NCBI GenBank assembly: GCA_045642565.1
Contig: JAZUJE010000002.1
Coordinates: 1-64,000 of the forward strand
DNA length: 64,000 nucleotides
Origin: UBA1764 sp045642565
GTDB lineage: Bacteria; Bacillota; Clostridia; Peptostreptococcales; Anaerovoracaceae
Direction: 5' to 3'
In this document: positions 1-9,012 of the stretch, piece after piece
Layout: each line of letters opens with the position of its first letter
How positions within the stretch are numbered: the first letter of the stretch is position 1
The notes under the pieces: model-generated
Told to the model about the DNA's origin: nothing
The model's database searches: none
What the model saw: the letters and a program-made list of their open reading frames with translations, nothing else
Made by a program: the position numbers and the translations under genes

Positions 1-161
1 TTTCTTCGAAATTACTGTTTTTAGGAATTGTACAGAGAATCAATCTTACCAATTTGCAGATTGTTTCTTGTAAATTCAGTCTGAGAAAAACTTAATTTTC
101 TCTATGACTCAATTTCTACACTATGTTGTTTTCAATGTTCAGTTCCGTTTTGCGCGGAACA
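1..161 (-). other. Leader-like transcribed region running out of the window
   Basis: No coding frame is convincing here. On the minus strand, downstream of the consensus promoter at 168-196, there is a short hairpin (GTTCCG...CGGAAC) followed by a stretch containing GAACATTGAAAACAACATAG. That stretch resembles the boxA-like segments found in Firmicute rRNA leaders and spacers. I infer the leader of an rRNA operon, or of another strongly expressed gene, lying left of base 1. The gene itself is outside the window, so this cannot be confirmed here. Confidence 0.35.
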
Positions 162-167
162 GTCACT

Positions 168-196
168 ATTATAGACATCCAAAATAGGATTGTCAA
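168..196 (-). promoter_or_regulatory. Consensus sigma-A promoter pointing left
   Basis: The minus strand reads TTGACA (191-196), a 17-nt spacer and TATAAT (168-173). This is a perfect match to both consensus boxes at optimal spacing, the kind of promoter usually seen on rRNA or tRNA operons. It drives transcription out of the window to the left. Confidence 0.8.
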
Positions 197-272
197 CAAG
201 TTTTTTGAAGTTTTTTAGAATTATTCGAATTTGATTTTTTAATGGAAATAATATCCAAAAAGCTTACTAAAT

Positions 273-926
273 CTAGTGGTTTTTGCAAATTGCTATACCA
301 GCCGAAGCTCCAATTCTGTCCGCTCCGGCTTCTATCATTTTGAGAGCTGTTTCACGGTCTCTGATACCACCAGATGCCTTAACAAGAACGGCCTCTGATA
401 CAGACTTTCTCATAAGTTCAACATGATGAACTGTTGCGCCGCCTTCACCAAAGCCCGTGGAAGTTTTTACGAACTTTGCTCCGGCTTTTTCTGAAAGTTG
501 ACAAGCTGTTACAATCTCATCATCTGTCAGCTCTCCCGTTTCAAGAATAACTTTAACTATTGCATTATACTTTTTAGCAGCTTCAACAACAGCTTTGATA
601 TCTTCGAAGACAGCTTTTGTGTTGCCCTCTTTCATCATGCCAACTTCTAAAACCATGTCAATCTCTGAAGCTCCGTTTTTAGCAGCATATTCTGTTTCGA
701 ATACTTTTACTTCAGTAGCCATTGCACCTAAAGGAAAACCTATTACCGATGCAATATGCACATCAGAGCCTTCAAGTTCTTTTTTACAAAGAGGAACGAA
801 TCTGGAGTTTACACATACTGCGTAAAAACTGTGCTCCTTCGCTTCAGAGCACAGTTTCTTGATACCAGATTCTGTTGCATTTGCTTTAAGCAACGTATGA
901 TCTATATATCTATTGAGTTCTTTCAT
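273..926 (-). CDS. deoC: Deoxyribose-phosphate aldolase
   Basis: This enzyme cleaves 2-deoxyribose-5-phosphate to glyceraldehyde-3-phosphate and acetaldehyde in deoxynucleoside catabolism in the cytoplasm. At 217 residues it has the usual length of bacterial DERA. The Schiff-base lysine lies in VKTSTGFGEGG (about K154), the second active-site lysine in LVKASGGIRD (about K183), and the conserved N-terminal YIDHTLLK is present. It starts 2 nt after the pduL stop, so the two genes form one operon. The pairing is sensible: acetaldehyde can be turned to acetyl-CoA by other enzymes, and PduL converts acetyl-CoA to acetyl phosphate. The identification is secure; the metabolic link to pduL is inference. 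Confidence 0.97.
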   Translation of the reverse strand: MKELNRYIDHTLLKANATESGIKKLCSEAKEHSFYAVCVNSRFVPLCKKELEGSDVHIASVIGFPLGAMATEVKVFETEYAAKNGASEIDMVLEVGMMKEGNTKAVFEDIKAVVEAAKKYNAIVKVILETGELTDDEIVTACQLSEKAGAKFVKTSTGFGEGGATVHHVELMRKSVSEAVLVKASGGIRDRETALKMIEAGADRIGASAGIAICKNH

Positions 927-928
927 TA

Positions 929-1495
929 TTAAATAATTTCAACCTCTACATCATTTGCAAGACCAGCAGCATTAGCTTCATCTGTGTCAAGATGGAATTC
1001 TTTGTAGTGCTTTTCTCCGGCTCTAATAAGAACATTATCAAATACTAATCCTCTTTCACCGTTAATTTTTACACTTACAAATTGCTTATCAACAACTCCG
1101 GCCTCTTTAGCCTGTTCATCTGTTAAATGAATGTGTCTAAGCGCAATCATAACGCCTTTAGAAATTTCAAGTTCACCCTTAGGCCCAATAAGTTTGCAAC
1201 CAGGTGTACCTTCAAGTTTACCAGACTCTCTTACAGGAGCCTTAAAACCTAAAGTTCTTGCATCAGTCATTGCCAATTCAACTTGTGTTTCAGGACGAAT
1301 AGGTCCAAGAACTCTTAACTTTGTTGAGCCCTTAGGTCCAACAACTTCTATCTGTTCTTCAGCTGCGAACTGACCAGGCTGAACCAAAGCTTTCTTAAAT
1401 GTAAGTTCATAACCAGGTCCAAAAAGTGTTTCTAAATCTTCCTTTGAAAGATGTACGTGTTTGTTGGAAATACCAACTGGAACTTTGTATCCCAT
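929..1495 (-). CDS. pduL: Phosphate acyltransferase, PduL type
   Basis: PduL-type enzymes exchange CoA and phosphate on short acyl groups (acetyl- or propanoyl-CoA to the acyl phosphate). They are unrelated to the classical Pta. The 188-residue protein has both halves of the PduL fold, with the metal-binding histidines in SNKHVHL (residues 10-16) and ALRHIHL (about 118-124). It lacks the N-terminal microcompartment-targeting extension and no shell genes are nearby, so it is probably a free cytosolic phosphotransacetylase supporting ATP formation from acetyl-CoA. It has a strong AGGAGG ribosome site and its own extended -10 promoter upstream. It is the first gene of a pduL-deoC operon. Confidence 0.93.
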   Translation of the reverse strand: MGYKVPVGISNKHVHLSKEDLETLFGPGYELTFKKALVQPGQFAAEEQIEVVGPKGSTKLRVLGPIRPETQVELAMTDARTLGFKAPVRESGKLEGTPGCKLIGPKGELEISKGVMIALRHIHLTDEQAKEAGVVDKQFVSVKINGERGLVFDNVLIRAGEKHYKEFHLDTDEANAAGLANDVEVEII

Positions 1496-1551
1496 AAGAT
1501 TGCCTCCTAAAGCATATATAAAACTATATTTATCACAAAATTACTATGACA

Positions 1552-1560
1552 ATTATATCA
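1552..1560 (-). promoter_or_regulatory. Extended -10 promoter of pduL-deoC
   Basis: The minus strand reads TGATATAAT (TGn plus TATAAT) in the 79-bp gap between hpt and pduL, with no good -35 box. The expected start is near 1545, giving about 50 nt of leader before pduL. Confidence 0.6.
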
Positions 1561-1574
1561 CAACGGCCGAAATA

Positions 1575-2090
1575 TTATTCCTTAATCCATGAGATATAAG
1601 GTAGATTTCTATATTGCTGATCAAGATCAAGGCCGTATCCCACAATAAACAAATCATCTATCTCAAATCCGGAATAATCAGGATTCATTTCTACTTTTCT
1701 TCTGCATGGCTTATCTAAAAGTGTACAAACCTTAAGCGATTTGCATCCACGATGAGCCAGATATTTCATTAAATAATTAAGAGTAAAACCGGAATCAACT
1801 ATATCTTCAACGATTAGTACGTTCTTTCCTGTTATATCTGCATCTAAATCTTTAAGAATTTTAACGACGCCGGAACTTTGTGTGCCGCCACCATAACTTG
1901 ACACTTGCATGAAGTCTATCGTGAGAGGGAGATCAATCGCACGCATAAGATCAGCCATAAACGGAACCGATCCCTTTAATATTCCAACAAGCATTATTTC
2001 CTCGCCACTATAATCTTTTGTAATTTGCTTGCCAAGTTCGGCAACTCTTGCACGTATTTGTTCTTCAGAAATCAAAATTTCATTAGCCAT
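1575..2090 (-). CDS. hpt: Hypoxanthine phosphoribosyltransferase
   Basis: It salvages hypoxanthine (often also guanine) with PRPP to give IMP or GMP. The 171-residue length is normal. The PRPP-binding loop reads VLIVEDIVDSGFTL (about residues 91-104) and the flexible loop contains SSYGGGTQSSG (64-74). It is the last gene of the minus-strand operon tig-clpP-clpX-lon-engB-hpt and overlaps the end of engB by 8 bp, which implies translational coupling. Linking purine salvage to a stress-protease operon is odd in function but does not weaken the assignment. Confidence 0.96.
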   Translation of the reverse strand: MANEILISEEQIRARVAELGKQITKDYSGEEIMLVGILKGSVPFMADLMRAIDLPLTIDFMQVSSYGGGTQSSGVVKILKDLDADITGKNVLIVEDIVDSGFTLNYLMKYLAHRGCKSLKVCTLLDKPCRRKVEMNPDYSGFEIDDLFIVGYGLDLDQQYRNLPYISWIKE

Positions 2091-2670
2091 TTAAAGTTCT
2101 CCCTATTTCTTTCAACAGCTCATCAACGCCGGTTTTCTTCAACGCTGACACCGCTAACAATATTTCATCTTGTGACAGCTCAAGTTCTTTTCTTATCATC
2201 GCAAGATTTTTAGTTAATTCATTTTTAGAAAGTTTATCCGCTTTCGTAGCAACAACTAAACCTGACAAATTGTAATATCGCAAGTAATTATACATTTGTT
2301 TATCTTGCGATGTAGGTTCATGCCTGCAATCTACAAGTTGAACAACAAGTCTGAGAGTTTCTCTGTTTTCAAGATAATCTTCCATCATCTTGCCCCAGCT
2401 TTCAGATTCAGATTTGGACACCTTTGCATAACCATAACCGGGCAAGTCAACAATACGCCATTTATCATCAATTAAAAAGAAATTTATTGTCCTCGTCTTT
2501 CCGGGATTTTGCGAAACCTTCGCGAGGCCCTTTTGACTTGTCAAAAGATTTATTAATGATGACTTTCCGACATTAGAACGTCCGGCAAACGCAATTTCAG
2601 GCAAATCAGCTGCAGGATATTGTCCTTTCTTAGCCGCAGAAGTAATAAATTCCGCTTTGCGAATCATCAT
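2083..2670 (-). CDS. engB: Ribosome biogenesis GTP-binding protein EngB/YsxC
   Basis: This essential small GTPase assists 50S subunit assembly. In 195 residues it shows G1 GRSNVGKSS (30-38), a conserved PGKTRTINFF segment as G2, G3 DLPGYG (about 75-80) and G4 TKAD (about 141). It overlaps lon by 4 bp upstream and hpt by 8 bp downstream. The lon-engB neighbour pair is widely conserved in Firmicutes, which supports both calls. Confidence 0.97.
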   Translation of the reverse strand: MMIRKAEFITSAAKKGQYPAADLPEIAFAGRSNVGKSSLINLLTSQKGLAKVSQNPGKTRTINFFLIDDKWRIVDLPGYGYAKVSKSESESWGKMMEDYLENRETLRLVVQLVDCRHEPTSQDKQMYNYLRYYNLSGLVVATKADKLSKNELTKNLAMIRKELELSQDEILLAVSALKKTGVDELLKEIGRTLNG

Positions 2671-4976
2671 ATTAAAGCCTCTTTCACAGCATCTGATACA
2701 TCGCTGATTAATACAAACTTCATACTCTTTCTAACACTCTCCGGCAACTCTTCAAGATCTTTGCTGCACTCTTCAGGAAGCAATACTTTTTTAATACCCA
2801 TTCGATGAGCTGCAAGAACTTTTTCTTTTATACCACCAACTGCAGTTACTTTTCCTCTGAGAGTAATCTCACCTGTCATAGCTATATCTTTATGAAGTTT
2901 TCTTCCTGTTAATGCAGAAATAACCGACATACACATTGTGATACCTGCAGAAGGCCCATCCTTTGGAGTTGCACCGTCAGGAACATGAATATGAATATCT
3001 TTAGTTTTATAGAAATCTTCTTCTATTCCATATTCTGATACATGCGCTCTAATATAACTTATGGCAGCTTTTGCACTTTCCTGCATAACATCGCCAAGCT
3101 GTCCTGTAAGTTGAAGTTTTCCGGAGCCTGACAAAACCGCAGTCTCAATAAATAATGTTTCGCCACCTACTATTGTCCAAGCGAGCCCTGTTGCAACGCC
3201 AATCTCGTTTTTCCCTAAGAGTTTATCATAGTGATAGCGTTTCTTTCCTAAATACTCTTCGATATTCGCAGATGTGATAACATTCTTCTGCTTTTTCCCC
3301 TCTACAATTTTACGCGTTACTTTTCTGCAAAGATTTGCAATTTCTTTTTCGAGTCCACGCACTCCGGATTCACGCGTATAGTCATTGATTAATGATTTAA
3401 CAGCACTTGCATTGATTGAAATATATTTTGTTGCAAGCCCATGTGCTTTCATTTGTTTTGGAATCAAATACTTCTTTGCAATATTCATTTTTTCTTCTGC
3501 TGTATAGCCTGACACCTCAAGTACTTCCATTCTGTCAAGAAGCGGTCTTGGAATTGTGTCAATAGTGTTGGCAGTGCAAATAAACATTACACTTGAGAGA
3601 TCAAACGGAACCTCCAAGTAATGATCTACAAACTCTTTATTTTGTTCAGGATCAAGCACTTCAAGCAAAGCTGATGCCGGGTCGCCTCTAAAATCAGCAC
3701 CTATTTTATCAACTTCATCAAAAAGGAAAACCGGATTGTTGCTTTCGCAATCCTTGATTTCTGTCATAACACGGCCAGGAATTGCTCCAATGTACGTTCT
3801 TCTATGTCCTCTGATTTCAGCTTCATCTCTGACACCACCAAGTGACATATGAACAAACTTACGGCCTATACTTCTTGCAATTGATTTTGCAATAGAAGTT
3901 TTCCCAACTCCCGGAGGCCCAACCAAACATAATATAGGCCCTTTTTCCGATTTTGCCAAAGCTTGAACAGCTAAATATTCAAGTATTCTTTCTTTAACTT
4001 TTTCAAGCCCATAATGGTCAGCTTCTAATATCTTGTTTGCTTTGATTAAATCAATTTCATTTTCAACAGATTTATTCCAAGGCAAATCTAATATCCATTC
4101 AATATATGTACGGCTGACATTTGCATCCGGAGAATTCGGGGCCATCAATGCAAGTCTATCCAGTTCTTTGTCTAATTTTTTTGTTATTTTTTCGTCCAGC
4201 TTAAGCTCGTGAAGTTTTGATCTCAAAACTTCTACTTCAGCATCTAAATTGCCATCGCCGTCTCCAAGCTCTTCCCTGATAGCTCTCATCTGTTCTCTAA
4301 GGTAATAATCACGTTGAGTTTTATCCATCTGGTGCTTTACCTTATTTGAAATAGTATCTTCTATCTTAAGAATTTCATTTTCCCTTGAAAGAAAGCTTAC
4401 AACCATTCTAAGTCTTTCTATTTGGTCAAACGTAGCAAGAACGCTTTGGCATTCTTCAATTTTTAAGTCCATGTTGGCAACAATAATATCAGCCATTCTG
4501 CCAGGCTCTACAATCTGGTTCATTCCACTTAATATATCGTTGTTTTTCCCTTGGTGATTGCCTATATATTCTTCAAATAGTGTAAGAGCGGTACGCATCA
4601 ATGCTGCTACATCAGGCTTTGATGTATCCACATCAAGTTCTTCAATTTCTTCTAAATTAGCAGAAAAATAAGGATCTACTTGTGCAACATCAACAATACG
4701 GGCACGACTGATACCATCGACTAAAACTCTGACATTACCGCCCGGCATCTTAAGCATTTGTTTTACTTTAACAATTGTTCCTACATCAAAAATATCAGAA
4801 GTTGTTGGAAGTGCAACTTCTGCATCTTTTTGTGATACAAGGAACACCTGTTGATCTATCATCATAGCTTTTTCTAAAGCCAATATTGATTTTTCCCTGC
4901 CAACATCAAAATGAATTACCATGTTTGGAAATACTACTAGACCACGAAGTGGTATTAATGGCATTTTTTCTATCAT
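2667..4976 (-). CDS. lon: ATP-dependent endopeptidase La (Lon)
   Basis: LonA is a cytoplasmic AAA+ serine protease that degrades misfolded and regulatory proteins. The 769-residue chain has the usual order: an N-terminal substrate domain starting PLIPLRGLVVFP, a coiled region, an AAA+ module with Walker A GPPGVGKTS (about residue 354), and a C-terminal protease domain. The catalytic serine is in KDGPSAG (about 672) and the lysine in GGIKEK (about 715). It overlaps clpX by 4 bp upstream and engB by 4 bp downstream. No CtsR-type heptad repeat was seen at the head of the operon. Confidence 0.98.
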   Translation of the reverse strand: MIEKMPLIPLRGLVVFPNMVIHFDVGREKSILALEKAMMIDQQVFLVSQKDAEVALPTTSDIFDVGTIVKVKQMLKMPGGNVRVLVDGISRARIVDVAQVDPYFSANLEEIEELDVDTSKPDVAALMRTALTLFEEYIGNHQGKNNDILSGMNQIVEPGRMADIIVANMDLKIEECQSVLATFDQIERLRMVVSFLSRENEILKIEDTISNKVKHQMDKTQRDYYLREQMRAIREELGDGDGNLDAEVEVLRSKLHELKLDEKITKKLDKELDRLALMAPNSPDANVSRTYIEWILDLPWNKSVENEIDLIKANKILEADHYGLEKVKERILEYLAVQALAKSEKGPILCLVGPPGVGKTSIAKSIARSIGRKFVHMSLGGVRDEAEIRGHRRTYIGAIPGRVMTEIKDCESNNPVFLFDEVDKIGADFRGDPASALLEVLDPEQNKEFVDHYLEVPFDLSSVMFICTANTIDTIPRPLLDRMEVLEVSGYTAEEKMNIAKKYLIPKQMKAHGLATKYISINASAVKSLINDYTRESGVRGLEKEIANLCRKVTRKIVEGKKQKNVITSANIEEYLGKKRYHYDKLLGKNEIGVATGLAWTIVGGETLFIETAVLSGSGKLQLTGQLGDVMQESAKAAISYIRAHVSEYGIEEDFYKTKDIHIHVPDGATPKDGPSAGITMCMSVISALTGRKLHKDIAMTGEITLRGKVTAVGGIKEKVLAAHRMGIKKVLLPEECSKDLEELPESVRKSMKFVLISDVSDAVKEALI

Positions 4977-6172
4977 GAAACCATCTCCTCTGTGATAACA
5001 ACTTTATCTATTTCCTTATGGGAAGGAAGATTAAACATGATGTCAGTCATCATAGTCTCAAATATACTTCTAATTCCCCTTGCGCCGGTCTTTTTCTGGA
5101 TAGCTTTTTCTGCGACTTTCCTTATTGCAGAAGGCTCCATCTGAAGATCCACGCCGTCAATCTCAAGAAGTTTTTTATACTGCTTTAATATCGCATTTTT
5201 AGGTTCTTCAATTATTCTAATTAGTGCATCTACTGAAAGCTCTTCAAGTACTGCAACTACCGGAACTCTACCAACAAATTCCGGAATAAGCCCATACTTT
5301 AGCAAATCTTCTTGCTGAATGTGCTTCAAAATATGAGAATCAAACTTATTTTGTGAAATAACTTCAGAATTAAATCCTATAGTTTTTTCGCCAATCCTTG
5401 ACTGGATGATTTTTTCCATACCATCAAAAGCTCCGCCGCAAATGAACAAAACATTTGTTGTATCAAATGGAATAAACTCTTGATGAGGATGCTTACGGCC
5501 ACCTTGAGGCGGAACATTAGCAACAGTACCTTCAATGATTTTCAATAACGCTTGCTGCACGCCCTCGCCTGATACATCGCGTGTTATTGATGGATTATCA
5601 GATTTTCTGGCAAGTTTATCTATTTCATCAATATATATAATTCCTTTTTGTGCCTTTTCAATATCCCAGTCAGCAGCCTGAATAAGTTTTAAAAGAATAT
5701 TCTCTACATCTTCTCCTACATAGCCGGCTTCGGTCAATGCCGTAGCATCTGCTATAGCAAAAGGAACATTGAGTAATCTCGCAAGTGTTTGAGCAAGTAA
5801 AGTCTTACCTGAGCCTGTTGGTCCAAGCATAAGAATATTACTCTTCTGTATTTCGACATCATTATCTTTTAAATGTTGAATTCTTTTATAGTGATTATAA
5901 ACCGCAACAGCCAGAATCTTTTTCGCCTGATCTTGATCAATTACATAATCTGATAATGTTTTTGCTATTTCTTCCGGTGTCGGAAGCTTTTCAGCAAATT
6001 CAAGTTCTGCACTTTCTGTTATAGGAGTTTGATTAAACTCTTCTTCAACTATATGAAAGCACTCTGACACACATTCATCACAAATATATGCTTCATTTCC
6101 AACCAAAAGTCTTCTTACGGCACTTTGCGGTCTACCACAAAATGAACAGCGAAGTTCTTTATTTTCGTCCAT
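4973..6172 (-). CDS. clpX: ClpX, ATP-dependent unfoldase of ClpXP
   Basis: ClpX unfolds substrates and feeds them to ClpP. The 399-residue protein begins with the four-cysteine zinc domain (CSFCGRP and CDEC, residues 9-34). It has Walker A GPTGSGKT (about 118), Walker B IIYIDEIDK, and the C-terminal KKTGARGIRSI sensor-2 segment. It lies one base from the clpP stop and overlaps lon by 4 bp, so the ClpXP pair and Lon are made from one mRNA. Length and motifs are all standard. Confidence 0.98.
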   Translation of the reverse strand: MDENKELRCSFCGRPQSAVRRLLVGNEAYICDECVSECFHIVEEEFNQTPITESAELEFAEKLPTPEEIAKTLSDYVIDQDQAKKILAVAVYNHYKRIQHLKDNDVEIQKSNILMLGPTGSGKTLLAQTLARLLNVPFAIADATALTEAGYVGEDVENILLKLIQAADWDIEKAQKGIIYIDEIDKLARKSDNPSITRDVSGEGVQQALLKIIEGTVANVPPQGGRKHPHQEFIPFDTTNVLFICGGAFDGMEKIIQSRIGEKTIGFNSEVISQNKFDSHILKHIQQEDLLKYGLIPEFVGRVPVVAVLEELSVDALIRIIEEPKNAILKQYKKLLEIDGVDLQMEPSAIRKVAEKAIQKKTGARGIRSIFETMMTDIMFNLPSHKEIDKVVITEEMVS

Positions 6173-6173
6173 T

Positions 6174-6755
6174 TTATCTCTTTTCTACAACCTTGTCGGC
6201 AAGACCATAAGCTACAGCTTCTTCTGCACTAAGGTAGTTATCCCTATCTGTATCTTTTTCTATTGTCTTAATATCTTTTCCTGTATTTTCAGCAAGTATG
6301 CGGTTCATCTTATCTCTGATTTTTAAGATATGTTCTGCAGTAATCTTAATATCTTCAGCCTGGCCGGAGGCTCCGCCCAAAGGTTGATGAATCATCACTT
6401 CTGAATTAGGAAGAACAAAACGCTTACCCTTTTCTCCGGCAGCAAGTAAAAATGCCGCCATTGATGCTGCCATGCCAACACATATAGTTGATACGTTAGG
6501 CTTTATATATTGCATAGTGTCATAAATGGCAAGTCCGGCAGAAATACTACCACCGGGGCTGTTAATGTAAAGGCTTATATCTTTATCCGGATCTTCTGAT
6601 TCAAGAAACAAAAGTTGTGCAACAACAAGACTTGCAGTATCATCATTTATTTCCTCCCCTAAGAAAATAATTCTATCCTTCAGAAGTCTTGAATAAATAT
6701 CATAGGATCTCTCTCCTCTGCTGGTTTGTTCTACAACCATTGGAATTAAACTCAT
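6174..6755 (-). CDS. clpP: ClpP, proteolytic subunit of Clp protease
   Basis: It forms the tetradecameric serine protease chamber used by ClpX. The 193-residue chain carries the catalytic serine in GMAASMAA (S98), the histidine in MIHQP (H123) and the aspartate in the TDRDNYLS segment (about 172). The usual INSPGGS strand is present. It follows tig after about 55 nt containing a stable hairpin that may tune expression relative to tig. Confidence 0.98.
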   Translation of the reverse strand: MSLIPMVVEQTSRGERSYDIYSRLLKDRIIFLGEEINDDTASLVVAQLLFLESEDPDKDISLYINSPGGSISAGLAIYDTMQYIKPNVSTICVGMAASMAAFLLAAGEKGKRFVLPNSEVMIHQPLGGASGQAEDIKITAEHILKIRDKMNRILAENTGKDIKTIEKDTDRDNYLSAEEAVAYGLADKVVEKR

Positions 6756-6779
6756 TTTATACTCCTTTTTAGATAAAAC

Positions 6780-6800
6780 GAGCGGGATTAGCTCCCGCTC
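6780..6800 (-). terminator. Hairpin between tig and clpP
   Basis: GAGCGGGA and TCCCGCTC form a perfect 8-bp stem with a 5-nt loop, followed on the minus strand by a weak GTTTTAT tract. It could be a partial terminator or a processing site setting the tig to clpP ratio. Confidence 0.5.
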
Positions 6801-6810
6801 AAGTAGTTTT

Positions 6811-8142
6811 TTATTTTACTTCCGATACTGTGGCAGGCTCTTCTTCTTTATCAGTCAGCTCAGCATTTTCATACAGGAAATCGATTGCCTTACGGTTTAA
6901 AATATCCTGCTTTATATATTTTTCATTTCCTTCGCCGATAAGCATAGTCTTAAGCTTTTCAAACTCAATACCATACTGAGCAGCCATATTCTTATATTCA
7001 GTATCTAATTCCTCATCACTTACTGTCATTCCTTCTGCTTTTGCTACAGCCTCAACAGTAAGTCTGGCTTTTAGTCTTTGTTCTGCCTGTGGTTTAAATT
7101 CTTCTACAAGCTCTGACTCTTTCTTTCCGAGGAATTTACAATAGTCTTTGATTGTCAGATTTTGATATGACATTTGCTGAGCAAATTCTTGAAGCATATT
7201 ATTTGCTTCATCATCAATCATCACCTGCGGAACTGTGATAGGATTGAGTTCAACGAGCTTTTGAACAACAGCATCTTTTCCTGTATATTCAGCAGCCTTC
7301 ACTGCGCTTTCCTCAAGTTTCTTCTTAAGATCTGCTTTATACTCATCTAATGTGTCAAATTCGCTAACGTCTTTTGCAAATTCATCATCAAGTTCTGGAA
7401 GCTGTTCGTATTTTACTTCATGAACATGGCATTTGAATGTCGCATCTTTTCCAGCAAGACTGGCTTCATGATATTCCTTAGGGAATGTGACATTGACATC
7501 CTTATCATCTCCGGCTTTGCAACCTACAAGCTGTTCTTCAAAACCAGGGATAAATGTGTTAGAACCAAGTTTTAAACTTTGATTTTCTGCTGTACCGCCA
7601 TCAAACTGGTTATCTCCACAGAATCCTGCGTAATCAAGTATTACAGTATCGCCATTCTCAGCAGCGCCTTCTCTTTTAATAAGACGAGCATTCTTCTTTT
7701 GGCTATATCCCAGTTCTCTTGTAACGTCTTCGTCCGTAACTTTATGGATAATTCTGTCAGCTTTAATTCCTTTGTAATTTTTTACTTCGAATTCAGGAAC
7801 AACAGCAACCGTAACTGTAACCGTGAATCCCTTGTGTTTTTCTATTTTTTCTTCACTAAATTTAATACTTGGGCTTGCAATAGGATCAATTCCAAGTTCA
7901 TCCAAAGTCTTTGGATAATTTGTATTCAAAAGAGTATCAATGGCATCATTAAAGAAAACTCCTTCACCGTACCATTTTTCAATCATACTACGTGGGGCTT
8001 TACCTTTTCTAAAGCCATCAATGGCATATTTGCCTCTTGTAGCTTTATAAGCTGCATCTGTTGCAGCATCAAACTCCTCAGCAGTAAAAGTCATTGTAAA
8101 TTTTGCTTCACTATTTTCTTTGCTAATTAACTCGGATGTCAT
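6811..8142 (-). CDS. tig: Trigger factor (ribosome-bound chaperone)
   Basis: Trigger factor binds the 50S exit tunnel and shields nascent chains. The 443-residue protein has the ribosome-docking signature GFRKGKAPRSMI (43-54), a central FKBP-type PPIase domain (about 155-240) and a long helical C-terminal arm ending in an acidic tail. It is first in the operon, with a strong GGAGG site and an extended -10 promoter. The tig-clpP-clpX-lon order is classic for Firmicutes. Confidence 0.97.
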   Translation of the reverse strand: MTSELISKENSEAKFTMTFTAEEFDAATDAAYKATRGKYAIDGFRKGKAPRSMIEKWYGEGVFFNDAIDTLLNTNYPKTLDELGIDPIASPSIKFSEEKIEKHKGFTVTVTVAVVPEFEVKNYKGIKADRIIHKVTDEDVTRELGYSQKKNARLIKREGAAENGDTVILDYAGFCGDNQFDGGTAENQSLKLGSNTFIPGFEEQLVGCKAGDDKDVNVTFPKEYHEASLAGKDATFKCHVHEVKYEQLPELDDEFAKDVSEFDTLDEYKADLKKKLEESAVKAAEYTGKDAVVQKLVELNPITVPQVMIDDEANNMLQEFAQQMSYQNLTIKDYCKFLGKKESELVEEFKPQAEQRLKARLTVEAVAKAEGMTVSDEELDTEYKNMAAQYGIEFEKLKTMLIGEGNEKYIKQDILNRKAIDFLYENAELTDKEEEPATVSEVK

Positions 8143-8247
8143 GATTTCCTCCTATATTTTGCGTTCTCAGTCAATTTTAAGTGCTTTTTTATCAAAAAAG
8201 ACTAAGTTCGACGAATTTTCTAACATTCCACAATGGAACAGACTATG

Positions 8248-8256
8248 ATTATATCA
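8248..8256 (-). promoter_or_regulatory. Extended -10 promoter of the tig operon
   Basis: The minus strand reads TGATATAAT about 105 nt before tig. No clear -35 box is visible. It sits back to back with the promoter of the CYTH gene, so the two divergent promoters partly share the same DNA. Confidence 0.55.
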
Positions 8257-8264
8257 TATTTCAC

Positions 8265-8293
8265 TTGCAAAAACTACCATATAATGCTATTAT
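8265..8293 (+). promoter_or_regulatory. Promoter of the CYTH-domain gene
   Basis: TTGCAA (8265-8270), a 17-nt spacer and TATTAT (8288-8293). A GGAGG ribosome site follows just before the ATG at 8327. Confidence 0.6.
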
Positions 8294-8326
8294 TTTTGCC
8301 GTGTTAGGTATAGACACGGAGGAAAA

Positions 8327-8947
8327 ATGGAACAAGAAATGAAATATGCTATTCCAAGCAAAGAAATAGCTGATCAAATTTGGGAAAATAGCTTGATAAA
8401 CAAATATGGTAACGAGTCAACTCGCGAGACGCTTGTAATGAAAGCTGTCTATTTTGATACAGAAGACCGTGTTTTATCAAATAATAACATGACCGTAAGA
8501 GTACGCGTTGAAAGCGACCGCAAATTCGCCACACTAAAATGGGGAGGATGCGCTACCAACGGTTTTCACGAAAGAAATGAAATTAACATTCCTGTAAGTG
8601 ATGAGAGCTTTATAGCCCCTTCTGCCACTATGTTCAAAGATAGTGAAGATGGGAATGTATTGCTAAACCTTATAGGAGATAAGGCTCTGACAAATCTTTT
8701 AGAGATGCGCTATCTTAGACGCAAAATCAGATTGAATTATCACGATAGCCTTGTGGAATTAGCAATTGATTTTGGGGATATAATAACAGACAAAGGAAAT
8801 TCTCCTATCTTAGAGCTCGAACTTGAATTATTGGTAGGTAATATTACAGATTTAAAAGCCCTTGGCGTAGAATTTGCAGAAGCTTATAATCTTTTGCCAG
8901 AAGACAGATCTAAATTTGCTAGAGGATTAGCAAAATTAAATGAATAA
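8327..8947 (+). CDS. CYTH domain-containing protein
   Basis: CYTH proteins fold as a metal-lined tunnel and bind triphosphates; members are inorganic triphosphatases, thiamine triphosphatases or class-IV adenylate cyclases. The 206-residue protein begins with a variant of the N-terminal ExExK signature (EQEMKY) and has alternating charged strands such as MTVRVRVES and LELELELLVG, typical of the tunnel walls. The substrate cannot be told from sequence; triphosphatase is the likeliest. It stands alone on the plus strand with its own promoter, an acggagg ribosome site and a strong terminator. Confidence 0.75.
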   Translation: MEQEMKYAIPSKEIADQIWENSLINKYGNESTRETLVMKAVYFDTEDRVLSNNNMTVRVRVESDRKFATLKWGGCATNGFHERNEINIPVSDESFIAPSATMFKDSEDGNVLLNLIGDKALTNLLEMRYLRRKIRLNYHDSLVELAIDFGDIITDKGNSPILELELELLVGNITDLKALGVEFAEAYNLLPEDRSKFARGLAKLNE

Positions 8948-8957
8948 ATGAAAACTA

Positions 8958-8991
8958 AAAGACTCCGGCATATAGCCGGAGTCTTTTTTAA
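8958..8991 (+). terminator. Bidirectional terminator between CYTH gene and PFOR gene
   Basis: GACTCCGGC and GCCGGAGTC form a 9-bp GC-rich stem with a 5-nt loop. T6 follows on the plus strand and an A-rich flank gives a U tract on the minus strand. It serves both convergent genes. Confidence 0.85.
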
Positions 8992-9012
8992 TTTTTTGTT
9001 GAGATTGGAGAA

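Noticed and set aside
7579..8130. 183-codon plus-strand frame antisense to tig
   Set aside because: Phe/Cys/Ser-rich composition typical of an antisense shadow; trigger factor is certain on the other strand.
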